A DNA stretch of 64,000 bases from Sorghum bicolor (Eukaryota > Streptophyta > Magnoliopsida > Poales > Poaceae), in NCBI RefSeq assembly GCF_000003195.3, contig NC_012876.2, forward strand, positions 43,694,396-43,758,395, written 5' to 3'. The notes beneath the pieces were generated by a model. That model had not been told where the DNA came from and did no database searches. It worked only from the letters and a program-made list of their open reading frames with translations. Every line of letters starts with the position of its first letter. The stretch's first letter is position 1. Position numbers and translations under genes: made by a program. Shown one piece after another: positions 12,276 to 23,092 of the stretch.

Positions 12276-12373
12276 GTATACCCCACTAACTGCAGCACTC
12301 TCCGAAGTAGGGTAGGAGTGCGAAACTCGCTCAGAAAGGTGTCACTGGGAAGAGGTGAGGCGGGCACGTCCAT
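12276..12373 (-). pseudogene. N-terminal part of the ORF0 protein of element G
   Basis: A minus-strand ATG at 12373 opens a frame (MDVPASPLPSDTF) that reads to the element A insertion and continues in frame at 5111 once A and one target copy are removed. The bases just before the ATG, TTCCACAG, look like a splice acceptor, and a GTAAGC donor-like site exists at 13836, so the leader may be spliced. The interruption comes about 32 codons into the ORF, so the protein cannot be made here. Confidence 0.6.
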
Positions 12374-14846
12374 CTGTGGAAAGGAATAACTATGGGTGAG
12401 AGAGGATTATTTAAGCAAAACTTATTAATTAAAAAGGAAGGATATTGTAAGAGAAGGAGTAGACAAAATATATGTATGAATGCGATATGATGCAGGCACA
12501 AACCGTACATCCTCGCAAACTTAGAAAATTATTATTCTAACGGATATACGGTGGCATACATTCGTCTCTCAAAACGTTAACTATCGATTTACACGCGCGC
12601 TGTTAGAGTACCTGCATAAAACTTCATTGCAGCCAAACAATTCCCAATATCTCACTCAATAAAGCACTAAACTAAGTGCACATTGCTTATACATATCCCG
12701 GCATGCACAAACAATGACACTACATCCACCCGAGAAATTAAACACCTAATTAAAAGGCATTTACTAATTTAATTCCATAAAAGGGCATAATTAAAAGATA
12801 CCAGCAAGAGTGCTCAGAAAAATCTACAAAAAATATAGAAGCACAAGCAAGATACTTTGACATTACCATAAAATGTTCAAAGCAATTGCACATGCCAAAC
12901 TTAAGATATTAATTAACATGTAACATGGTGCTTATTTTGCAAATTAAGAAACATGGCTTAAATAGTGTCAAACAACATATTTCAGATTATTTACATGCTA
13001 CTACTACAATGAGCAAGCTTGACACCAAAGGAAAACACTAGCATAAGCATGTAACATTTATTATTATTTACACAAGAATTTAAGCAATAGTATTAACATA
13101 AATCACATATAAGAGATGCAGTACTCCAAAAATCATGAAATATTTACCAGAGCATACCAGTAACACACAAAGCATAGCATAAAAATTTCACAGCATTTGG
13201 AGCACTATATCAAGAGATACGAATTTACATATAATTAACAAGATTAATTCATAACAATTATTTCTCACAGGGAACATGGTACATGTTATATTTTTATTAA
13301 AAACTAGCCTACCAGAGGAGCACAACAAAATCTGAACCACCTCAAAAAGACTTTCCACACTCTAGTTATGATTTTTCCAAAAACAGCACAAACCCTAAAT
13401 TCCAATAGGAGGACACAGGGACTGACAGGGAGACCCCATAGGTCCACGGACCCCACACGTCAGTGACCCCGAGGACAAAGGCGAGGCTTGACCGCCGGAA
13501 AGCTCGTCGACAGCGAGGTCTCGGCGACGGTCAAGGGCACCATCGTGCTCCTCACTCTCTTCCGCGACGATGATACCAGAAACCCTAGCTCTACTGCGCT
13601 CTACGGACCTCGCCCTCGCGAATGGCGGCACGGCGGCGGTGCGCGGCCGACCACCAGCGTCTCTGGTCGGAGACCGAGTGGTAGAGGATCTCGTCAAGCA
13701 TCAGCATGATGAGGCGGAGCTCTAGGAATAAAAACAAGAAGTAATGCTGGACTAGAGAGCCCTAGCCACGACAGTGGTGACCACGGCGGAACTCCGGCGA
13801 GGTGAGCTCGCAACGGAGAAGGCAATGCAGGCTTACCGAGGCTCGACAGCTGCAGCCAACGCGACAACGGTGATGCGGAGAAGCTGGCGAAGCGCTGGGT
13901 GGAGTCGCTTGGCTGGAGACGTCGTGACACGAGCTCGCGAGCTCACCAAAGCGACGGCGGAGACTCGGAGAAGATGGTGAGCGAGAGAGAAATGGCGCTG
14001 TCCACGCCATTGAGGACGTCGTGGCAACCTTGTGGACGCGTTGGGTGCTGACAAGTGAGACCAACGGCGACGTACGGACACCATGGGTCCAAACACGCGG
14101 CGGCACCGGCGAGCTCCTCCCCACTAACGCTGCCCTCATTCAGTCTGAAGCCCGACTAAAACTCGATTTTGAGCAGCGATTAACTCCTAATTTGATCGAT
14201 GGTTTTGTTGTCTAATTGCTCCATAATGAAGAGCTACATGAGGACTCAAGCTTTTCTTAAAGGATCACAACTTGGTTCGGCCCAGATTTCAAACTAGATG
14301 CCACCAATGTAACTCTCGAGCAAACTAGGTGAATTCCAGACTTTGAAAAATTTCTAAGTGTTGGAGACAGCCCCAATTTCTACCTTGTGTGCCACTTTTG
14401 AGCCTGCTCTGCACATTTTCATGAATTGACTCCAAAAGAACTTTTGTTTCTTAGGAAATTTTCCACAACTTCTCTGAAGGGTGCATCAACATGCAAGAAC
14501 TCCAACATGGACTTCATAAAGGATCTTTGAACAGCACTCTAGAGGGTCAAACTTGGTCAAACAAGGATAACTAGGTTCTAGGTTCACTTTTGGGCTAAAC
14601 ACGCAACATGAACATTGCTTCTTAGGGTATGTTAAGGAAGGATAAACTATTTATGAGGGCCTAGGACACAAACAAGAGCATGACATAAACAAACATAGGC
14701 ATAGAGAGCATAATTAAACAAGTTAACCACACTTATGCATAAAATGACATGACCCAAGGTGAAACATGATCATGGTATGCTTATGAAGATGATTATGCTC
14801 ATGTTATGCATGTGAAAGGATGCAACCATAACACTGGGGTGTTACA
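12374..14846 (-). repeat. 5' LTR and leader of element G
   Basis: The right end reads TGTAACACCCCAGTG on the minus strand, a common LTR start in this clade, and abuts the LINE. 13395-14215 is GC-rich and CpG-rich, like a plant 5' UTR, with open frames on both strands that show no protein family. 12400-13390 is AT-rich and featureless to me. I could not find the LTR end or primer site. Confidence 0.65.
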
Positions 14847-16239
14847 TGTTTTATAGGCTTTTTGGCAACTTTTCCAACCTAAATATTGAACTGAGTAGTA
14901 TAAATTCCTCAATTATTGCTCTGGTGCCAAAAAAGGACAATCCTGAATCTGTCAATGACTTCAGGCCCATCTCACTGCTCAATTACTCTCTAAAATGTAT
15001 CACCAAAGTGCTATCAACAAGGATTCAGAAAGTGATTCTACAAATTGTCCATACAAATCAGTATGGTTTCATTAGGCAGAGAACTATCTAGGATTGCCTA
15101 GCTCGGTCCTTGCAATTCTTGCTTCTGTGTCACCACTCGAAGAAAGAGATTGTCATTCCGAATCTAGACTTTGAAAAGGCCTTTGATAAAACTGAACATC
15201 AAGTCATTCTCGAAGTTCTCAAACAAAAAGGATTTCTAGATAAATGGGTTAGGTGGATAGAAAACTAAGCTCTACGAGCGCCTCAATACTATCGAATGGA
15301 ATACCTGGTTAAACTTTTATTTGCAAAAGAGGTATGAGACAAGGTGATCCACTATCCCCACTCCTTTTTATCCTTGCTGCTGACTTGTTGTAGACCATTG
15401 TGAACAAAGCTTGGCGGGCTGGTGTTCTTAAACACCCCCTTAGTGATGAATTCCAAGATGACTACCTAATTGTACAATATGCTGATGACACACTATTAGA
15501 ACTCCCAGGTGATGCTAGAACTTTGTTCAATCTCAACGGCCTACTGAGAAGCTTCTCTCACTCAACTGGGCTACATGTCAACTTCAGCAAATCTTTTTGG
15601 GTACCCATCAACATGGGATCTGAACGAGCTGCCCGCCTTGCTAATAATTTTGGATGTCAAGTAGGAGATATGCCTTTCACATGTTTGGGTCTGCCTCTTG
15701 GAACTACAAAGCCAACAGTCACTGAGTTTATGCCACTGATGGCCATAATAGAAAGAAAAATATCTAGAATTAGTAAATTCCTTTCTTATAATGGAAGACT
15801 CATCTTGGTCAACTCTGTGCTCTCGGCCCTTCCAACCTTTTACATGTGTTCCCTTAAACTACCTCCACAAATTATAAAACCAATTGACTCCTACAGGAAG
15901 CATTGTTTATGGGACAAGGGGGACATTTACAGAAAAGGTAAGTGCATGGTTGCTTGAGAAGCAGCCTACAAACCCAAGGATCAGGGAGGATTGGGCATTA
16001 TTGACATTAAAAGCCAAAATGAAGCCTTACTTATGATTTTTTTGGAGAAATTCTATAATCAAGCAGACATACCATGGGTGAAGCTAACCTGGAATAAGTT
16101 GTATTCAAACACACAGATCCCCCCTCATGCAAGAAGCCCTGTGGGATCCTTCTGGTGGAAGGACATCATGAAACTTTTCCCAAGCTTCCAAAACATCTCG
16201 ACGTGTGCACCCAACAGAGGTAATTCTGTGTTATTTTAG
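14847..16239 (+). pseudogene. LINE reverse transcriptase
   Basis: Motifs occur in order: IIALVPKKDNPESVNDFRPISLLN (RT domain 0-1, near 14910-14985), QYGFIRQRTI, NLDFEKAFDK near 15165, GMRQGDPLSPLLFILAADLL near 15330, the catalytic YADD near 15480, and the downstream GLPLG and LSYNGRLILVNSVLSALPTFYM blocks. This is the L1-clade RT that performs target-primed reverse transcription. Stops near 15091, 15268, 15391 and 15957, plus a frameshift around 15310, show it is dead. The enzyme would start upstream of this fragment. Confidence 0.9.
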
Positions 16240-16830
16240 ATGTTTGGATTGATAAGCCATTAAAGGATAAATTTCCCCAACTTTTCTCATTTACCAGAAA
16301 ACCAAAGTGCTCAATCAGATTCTTCCTCAGGCAGCAGGAGGACCCGTTATTCAGCCCCTTCCCTTGTCCCCTCTCGCTTGTGAACAACTTGATGATGTTT
16401 ATGATATTCTCCACAGCAGAACTTGGGATGAAATATTATGTGACTCATGGCTATAAACCTGGGGATCCCTAGTCTATAGCAGCAAGAAGGCATACATGGC
16501 TCTCATAGATCCACCCAAGCTTCCCCTTTATTCAAATGGTTGTGGATATCAGGCAACCTAGGAAATCACAAGTTCTTCTTGCTACTATTGAGGGACAGGC
16601 TTAATACTAGAAATCTTCTAAGAAGGAAACACATGCATCTAGAAGACTACAACAATGTGCTTTGCAACCTAGGATGTGAGGAAACCTCTTCCCATTTATT
16701 CTTTGAGTGCACTTTCAGTGGAGACTGCTGGGCCTCTGTACCCATCAACTGGAATCTTGACCTGAGTTCCCTTGACAAGTTAATCCAAGTAAGAGAGGCT
16801 TTCGGTAGCATCATCTTCTGAGAAATCATC
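16240..16830 (+). pseudogene. LINE C-terminal region with zf-RVT domain
   Basis: After a badly broken stretch (16240-16520), the plus strand reads WLWISGNLGNHKFFLLLLRDRLNTRNLLRRK, then CNLGCEETSSHLFFECTFSGDCW. That is the cysteine-histidine zf-RVT domain found after the RT in plant LINEs. A stop follows near 16821, then ACWIIWKTRNNIIFDN, also typical of this region. The 16831-17051 tail has no further domain. Confidence 0.85.
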
Positions 16831-17051
16831 ATCACGGCCTGCTGGATCATTTGGAAAACAAGAAACAATATCATCTTCGATAACAGCCAGAAGAACCTGC
16901 AACTCTAGAAGAGGTAGTTTAAAGCCAAACTTGAACTGGTTTGTACCAAGACCAAGCCCCCAAAAAGTGACCTTCTGCTTAGTTGGAGAGAGTCTAGTTT
17001 GTTCTCCTTTTCTCCTTTTGGGCTTGATGCCTTGTAACGTTGTTTTGTATT

Positions 17052-17407
17052 TGAAAGGATCAAGATGCCCAAGAGGGGCGGTGAATTGGGCTTCTCTAAA
17101 AATTTAAGCAACCTACAAGCTTCAATTCAACCCCTTGTGCCTAGTGTGTCCTAGAGAGCTACTGGATAAATGTTTTGCAACCTAGTTCCAATCCTATTCT
17201 AGCAAGGCAATTCTAGGAATGTAAATGCTCAAAGTAAATGCTAGAAAGTAAAGGAGTAGAGCAAGAGGAACACGGTGATGTTTTGCTGTGGTATCGGAGA
17301 GTCGCCACTCCCCACTAGTCCTCATTGGAGCACCTGCGCAAGGGTCTTGCTCCCCCTTGGTCCACACAAGGACCAAATTCTCTCTACGGGCTGATTCTTT
17401 GACATTC
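17052..17407 (-). repeat. C4: end of a copia LTR, split by C3
   Basis: The block starts TGAAAGGATCAAGATGCCC, the same terminus as the LTRs of C2 at 21145 and 49530. It follows their sequence for about 356 bases, to a point matching their cttcaacact. It then jumps to a different copia LTR at 17408. The rest of C4 must lie beyond the right edge of the window. Confidence 0.8.
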
Positions 17408-18407
17408 TAAAAGGTCCTAATATGGCTAGAGGGGGCGGGAATAGCATATTTAAAAATTCTACAAATCACTAGAGCAAGAGGTTAGTAAATAACAAAGCAA
17501 AGCTTTTTGCTCTAGCTCTAATGGAGTGTTTGCAAGCCACCTATCCAACAATTCTAGTTGATATGAACACTAAGCACACAAAAGCTATGTCACTACAAGC
17601 TACACTAGTGAACTATACTACACAAGGCAAAGTGAGCAACTAAACTAATTACACTACTTGCGGTAAGTAATGGATAGGATGAGATATTTATACCGCCGTG
17701 TAGGGGATGAACCAATCACCAATATAGACAATCAAGCACCGGGAGAATGCCAATCAAACACAATTGAGACACCGATTTTTCTCTAGAGGTTCTCGTTCTT
17801 GCCAGCACGCTACGTCCCCATTTCGTCGACCAACCACCGAAAAAAATAGCGGGCTATTTTTCCGCTATAGCGCCGCCATAGCGGGATATTTAAAACGCCG
17901 CGACGATATCAGTCATTTTCCCACTATCAGCGCTATCTCCGCTATTTTCCGCTATAGCGCCGCTAAACCGCTATATCGGCATAGCGCCGCTATTTTTTCG
18001 CTAAGCTTGAAGTGGCATTTGGGCCGAAATTGAGCCCGAACTTTAGCCCAAACTGGAGCCCAAAATGTAACCCTAACCTGATATCCAACACTCAGTCACT
18101 CTGCTCCCCCAACTCCTCCCCCGACTCCACCCCACCGCGGCGGCGCCCGCCCCCCCCCCCCAGACTAAAAACCTACCTTGCACTCTTCTATTCAGATCTA
18201 CACTCCTTCTGACTTCATTACTGGCGCTCCTTCTCTGGAAACCGAAATCTGCCGTTTGCTCGGAATATCAAACTGCTTGAGAGATTGAAGACGGATGCAG
18301 AATGAGAACTTTTATCTGAGGTTGTTGTAACAAGGCGGGCACGCTCCTCTGATGCCCCTTCGAGGCTGACGTTTCACCAGTCACTCCCTGGCTAGCTCTT
18401 ATGCAAA

Positions 18408-18507
18408 NNNNNNNNNNNNNNNNNNNNNNNNNNNNNNNNNNNNNNNNNNNNNNNNNNNNNNNNNNNNNNNNNNNNNNNNNNNNNNNNNNNNNNNNNNNNN
18501 NNNNNNN
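18408..18507. other. Assembly gap, 100 N
   Basis: Exactly 100 N, the usual length for a gap of unknown size. It separates the hAT 5' UTR-like part from the BED exon, so the true distance is not known. Confidence 0.98.
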
Positions 18508-18642
18508 CTGAGCGAAGTGCACCGCCAGCGCTAGCGCCAGCGCCAACAGTAGGCAAGTTCCCGAATCTCCCCTGTTCTACTGCAGTTCAGTTAGTCCTAC
18601 AATGATCAAGCACTTATTATCCCTGTTATGTCCACTTTGTAG

Positions 18643-18845
18643 GCTTATCTAGAACTGCATCCACGGGCATTGAATCAAATGAACCAACTGACCTAGCTTG
18701 GAAGTACTGCACAATGCCAGATGTGAACAAGAAAGGTTCTCTCCAGTGCACCTTCTGTAGCAGCATCTATCATGGTGGAATAACAAGAATCAAGTACCAC
18801 CTTGGTAAAGTTCCTAAATCCAATGTTGCGAAGTGTAAAAAAGTT
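18643..18845 (+). pseudogene. BED zinc-finger exon of a hAT transposase
   Basis: A splice-acceptor-like TTTGTAG ends at 18642. The open frame after it contains DLAWKYCTMPDVNKKGS, then CTFCSSIYHGGITRIKYHL, then AKCKKVP. The order W-x-Y, CxxC, GGI-R-K-H and a final C-x-KVP is the BED finger at the N-terminus of plant hAT transposases, which binds the transposon ends. The frame meets the LTR junction about 15 bases later and stops. The dimerisation and RNase H-like catalytic parts are absent. BED fingers also occur in domesticated hAT proteins, but the repeat context favours a transposon fragment. Confidence 0.8.
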
Positions 18846-20316
18846 CCATCTGAGTGGTTTGGCGGCTAAGAGGTGTAGCACGAACCTCGTCCTCATTACG
18901 ACACCACAAGAACCGACCCACAAGTGAGGTAACTCAATGACCCGAGCAATGCACTATAGTTACCTTTTGGCTCTCCACCGAGAAGGTACAAAACCGCTCA
19001 CAATCACCAGGAGATAGCCACAAATAATGACCAACTCGTGCCAATGCTCCTCCGCTGCTCCAAGCTATCTAGGTGGCAGCAACCACCAAGAGTAACAAAA
19101 AAACCACAGCCAAATCGATCCCCAAGTGCCACTAGATGCAATCACTCAAGCAAATGTACTTGGAATCACTCTCAATCTCACAAAGATGTTTAATCTATGA
19201 AGGAGATGAGTGGGAGGTGTTTGCTTAGGCTCAATGGGATGTCAAGTATGCTAGAATGCTAAGAGGATGAGCCATAAGCCGGCCAACACGTATTTATAAG
19301 GTCCTCAAACAAATAGAGCCGTTGGCTCTTTCACTAGACTGAACTTGAGGTCACCGACGCACCACAGGGAACCGCTAGATGCTCAAGCCCAACGTCCGGT
19401 GCCCTAAAAACTGCCACGTGTTGCCCTTTCTACATTCATGCATCGATCTCTAACGGACATCTGCAGAGCACCGGACGCGTCTGGTACTCACCGGACCCAT
19501 GCGTATAGAGGTCTGCAGAGATGCTCGATCACCGGACGCTGCACCGGTCTCATACGCAGGGAGGTTCGCAAACGGTTTGCACACCAGACTCATACCACCG
19601 GACGCACCCTGAGCGTCCGGTGCTCTCAGTCAGAGACGCCCACTGAGCTCAGGCCACACCGGACGCACAAACAGGGTCAAGCCCGCGTCCGGTGCCTGGC
19701 TTCCGGTGCCTAACCATAGCTAAGCTAGGCACTGACAGCACACCGGACGCACAGACACAGCGTCCGGTGCCTCCGTGGCTAGTGTCCGGTTTGTGTTTCT
19801 CAGCAACTTCTCCAAATTTCCCACCGATGCAATAGAAAATATGCACTTCATTTTCTCAAAAAGCGCCGACACCACAATGTGTAAACTAACATGTGCACGT
19901 GTGTTAGCATTTTCACAATCATTTTCTTCAAAGGAGTTAAGTTAGCTCACTAGGTTCTAAAAGCATGCACATGAACAATGACACCTAGTGGCACTTGTTA
20001 ACCACTTAGCCAAAGAATTCTCCTTTTTATAGTACGGCTATCTATCCCAAATGTGATCACACCCTCTATGCTGTCTTGATCACCAAAACCAAAACCCTAA
20101 GCAATACCTTTGCCGTGATCTCCATAGGGTTTTGTTTTCCTCTTTCTTCTTTTCCAAGTTGAGCACTTGATCATCTTGTGGTCATCACCATCATCACCAT
20201 GATCATCACTTGCTCTATCACTTGGCATGTACCAACCTCATTAAGTCTACACATACTTAGGATAGAGGTTAGTACTAGGGTTTCATCAATTATCCAAAAC
20301 CAAACTAGGGCTTTCA

Positions 20317-21144
20317 ATCTCCCCTTTTTTGGTAATTGACAACACTTTTTACAAAGATTTTCGATAAAATTTTCTTGGATTCATGTTGCTTGCCCAATCA
20401 TTTTACCATGTGCAAAGGTTATGGACAAGTATCATAAACCCAAATTGGTAGCAATTGCTCCCCCTACATATGTGCTAAGAGTTTGGATTTGAAAGCTTGC
20501 ACATATGCTTGAATAGGAATTATAGGAGTCAATTTATACCAACTGATGCTAAGGTGTAAAGAATGGACCGTTGAAGCGTGATACCAATTGGAGTTGCCAA
20601 TGTATACCATCCTTAGCACCATTAGTAACTAGACATTCACAAAACTAGAACACCCCGTGAGATCAACATTATAAACAAGGTGCTAGTACCGCTTGTGAAA
20701 CAAGTAATCGTCTAGTTACACTACCTATGCATGCTAGTTCTTCATTTCATCAATCAAACCTACAACTAGCACACATCACACAAGCAAGGTATCGGAGAGA
20801 AAGCTTCTCAAGCTAATGCTAATGCAAGGAAACATATGTGATGCACATTCAAATGCAACATACAAGTTTATGAGCATGCTCCCCCTACTTGTGTGCTTCA
20901 AAATTATAATTAATCCCCTTCTTTTATCATGTTTACTTCCCTATCTTTGTACTTCTTTGTAATTTCTCTCCCCCTTTGTCATCAATGACCACAAAAGGTG
21001 AGCTCAAATTTTAGATAGGTTAGTGTTAAACAATGTGAAGTGAGATCATTTTCCCAAATTGGTCCAATCTAGATTACTAGCCTAAGACATTTAACTCGGT
21101 TTGATCCAAGGACAAGCTTCTTCACACCTCCAAATAAGGGTTAT
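20317..21144 (-). other. 3' non-coding tail of C3
   Basis: About 830 bases between the C2 insertion and the C3 LTR, with no ORF. The minus strand shows repeated polypurine runs (GTAGGGGGAGCA near 20463 and 20885, AAAGGGGGAGAG near 20975) and the terminal tract AAAAAAGGGGAGAT at 20317-20330. Its other half is 51092-51355. Confidence 0.75.
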
Positions 21145-22706
21145 TGAAAGGATCAAGATGCCCAAGAGGGGGGTGAATTGGGCTCCACTAAAAATTTAAG
21201 CAACCTATAAGCTCCAACTCAACCCCTTGTGCCTAGTGTGACTAGAGAGCTACCGCATAAAAGTTTTGCAACTTAGTTCCAATCCTATTCTAGCATGGCA
21301 ATTCTAGGAATGTAAAAACTCAAAGCAATTGCGCAAAGTAAATGCTACAAAGTAAAGGAGTAGTAGAAGAAAGTGCTCGGCGATGTTTTGCCGAGGTATC
21401 GGAGAGTCGCCACTCTCCACTAGTCCTCGTTGGAGCACCCGCGCAAGGGTCTTGCTCCCCCTTGGTCCGCGCAAGGACCAAGTGCTCTCTACTGGCTGAT
21501 TCTTCAACACTTCGTCGTGGTGAATCACCCAAAACCGCTCACAAGCTTGACACGAGCCACCCACAAGAACTCCGGGCGGTCTTCATGCCTCCAATCACCA
21601 CCGAACCGTCTAGGTGATGGCGATCACCAAGAGTAACAAGCGATGAACTCTCACTTGACCCACACATGGCACTAGAGAGTGGTGGATGCACACTTGACTC
21701 TTGGAATTCAACTAGAGAAGGATTCTCATAAGAAAGCACTCAAAACTCAATCCTCTCTAGGCTCTTGCTTCTCTCTTGCTCCCCAAAGTGTTTCTCAACT
21801 GCTCAAATGGGCAAGAGACATTCCATGGACGAGGTGGAGGAGTATAAATACACCCCATCAAGTCCAAGGGTCGGCCAACAGTTTTACACTGAAAACAGGA
21901 TCACCGGACGCTGGTTATGTTGCACCAGACGCACTGCACCGAGCGTCCGGTGGCCTCATAACGGCTAACTGTACTCTCTCTGACAGAGCAGTGGACGCTA
22001 CTTCCCAGCGTCCGGTGACACCGTCCGGTGTGAGGATGAACTTTACATCCTCCCTGAGTTTAGGACCCGACGCTACCCAGTGAGTCCGGTGCTAGCGTCC
22101 GGTGACCTCGGTTACCTTTTGACCTCCCTGGGTTTAGGACCGGACACTACCCGGTGCGTCCAGTGCTAGCGTCTGGTGCCAAACCCTAGGGACTCAGGCA
22201 CTCTTACTGCTATCGACCTCATCGGACACACTCACAGAGCGTCTGATGCAGCGTTTGGTGCCAACCTAGGCTTCCAAACTTCGTCGAAATGCGACCGTTA
22301 CAAAACAAAGTTTGTCCCTCTCGATCTAAGGACTATCTTTGAGCTGCCTAGTGCTAGGTTTACCAAGTGTGCACCACACCTAAACCTAAAGCCTTGCCTA
22401 AGTCAATCTACTAGATCAAAGCCCCTCTTAATAGTACGGTCAAAGGAAAACAATGTCCTAAACTATTCTAGGTGCCCTTCTTCACCATATGGCACTTAGA
22501 CCTAGTCTAGTCTCGATGATGTCCAACCATCCTTTGAAAACCAAAACAATTTCCACTATTAAGTAGGCATGTCCGTCCCTATCCATCGAGTACCTATTAC
22601 CATGACCTAACACTAATGACTTTGCCTCTACAAAACACACGTTAATCATAGTAATCAATATTGTCATTAATCACCGAAACTCATTAGGGGCCTTGATGCT
22701 CTTTCA
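21145..22706 (-). repeat. 3' LTR of C2
   Basis: 1562 bases from TGAAAGGATC to ATGCTCTTTCA. Its minus-strand TATA-like TATTTATACTCC lies near 21840-21851. 21895-22260 holds many CACCGGACGC/GCGTCCGGTG motifs. Confidence 0.95.
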
Positions 22707-22736
22707 ATCTCCCCCTTTTCGGTGATTGATGACAAT
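22660..22736 (-). promoter_or_regulatory. Polypurine tract of C2 inside an inverted repeat
   Basis: The tract AAAAGGGGGAGAT (22707-22719) directly precedes the 3' LTR. Bases 22717-22736 and 22660-22679 are complementary at 19 of 20 positions, placing the tract end and the LTR terminus in the loop of a potential hairpin. Confidence 0.75.
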
Positions 22737-23092
22737 AACCTCAAATATGAAGGAAATGATGTTTTCAAATGAATTGGTTTCTATAAGGATGAGACAATAA
22801 GAACACAAAGGGATTAGGCATGCTTATATCAACCAAGTCTACCATCCTGCATCCAAAAATATGAGATGTGCACAACAGGATATAATAGCATATGGCTCAT
22901 AGTACATCGGAGTAAAAACGCAAAAGCAAGGTAAAAATAGCCAACCACATGACATAAAGATATCACAACAAAGCATATGTCATGTCTCACAACCAAGTGT
23001 ATCTCACAAAGTATCTCACACAAATGCATAAAGGTAAACATGATTCATGAAGTAGCATAAAGCACACAAAGTAATCAAAGCCCTCATTGGCT
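22723..23092 (-). other. 3' untranslated tail of C2
   Basis: It lies between the env-like ORF and the polypurine tract. No coding sense is visible on either strand. Confidence 0.6.

Larger units (their letters stand above)
489..14846 (-). mobile_element. Element G: decayed Tekay/RIRE3-like Ty3/gypsy retrotransposon
   Basis: Read on the minus strand the order is LTR start (TGTAACACCCC at 14846), long leader, ORF0, gag, protease, reverse transcriptase, RNase H, integrase. The integrase is cut at 489 by another LTR, so the 3' LTR is outside the window. ORF0 is split by element A at 5112-12275. The RT motifs [11 protein letters not shown] and FIDDILVYS and an extra ORF ahead of gag fit the Tekay/RIRE3 group (family knowledge). 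Many stops and frameshifts make it inactive. I did not find a tRNA-Met-type primer site, so the inner LTR boundary is not set. It ends against the LINE at 14847. Confidence 0.85.
14847..17051 (+). mobile_element. Decayed L1-type LINE fragment
   Basis: A plus-strand non-LTR reverse transcriptase is followed by a zinc-knuckle domain. The 5' part (endonuclease, Gag-like ORF1) is missing because element G starts at 14846. The 3' end is replaced by a copia LTR at 17052, so any poly(A) tail is out of reach. This is the oldest visible layer and served as target for G and C4. Confidence 0.85.
17843..18848 (+). mobile_element. hAT transposon fragment
   Basis: About 1 kb interrupts the C3 LTR. The left end (17850-18000) is packed with variants of ccgctatagcgg, like subterminal transposase-binding repeats. 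A 5' UTR-like GC-rich stretch, the N gap and one exon with a BED zinc finger follow. No transposase catalytic domain or right terminal repeat is present, so it is a 5' fragment. The ends are uncertain by several bases, and I could not define an 8-bp duplication. Confidence 0.6.
17408..20316 (-). repeat. 3' LTR of C3, with a hAT insertion
   Basis: The minus-strand start TGAAAGCCCTAGTTTGG is at 20316 and the end near 17408. 17408-17842 and about 18849-20316 read like one LTR once the hAT-derived insert is removed. 19380-19790 holds a cluster of CACCGGACGC and GCGTCCGGTG inverted motifs, also found in C2 LTRs. A TATA-like stretch (tatttataag) lies near 19290. Confidence 0.8.

Noticed and set aside
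13395..14215. Overlapping open frames on both strands in a GC-rich stretch, gene-like
   Set aside because: No protein family in any frame. The stretch is inside the LTR/leader of element G, and high GC alone explains long open frames.
18148..18161. Run of C as a functional tract
   Set aside because: It is short, close to an assembly gap, and a likely error-prone homopolymer; nothing supports a role.
19380..19790. Dense GCGTCCGGTG/CACCGGACGC motifs as a separate satellite
   Set aside because: The same cluster is an integral part of C2 and C3 LTRs, so it is LTR promoter sequence and not an independent satellite.
21679..22499. Plus-strand open frames of 107-134 codons in the C2 LTR, repeated at 50064-50884
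   Set aside because: They are antisense to LTR transcription and conserved only because the two LTRs are copies. No domain found.
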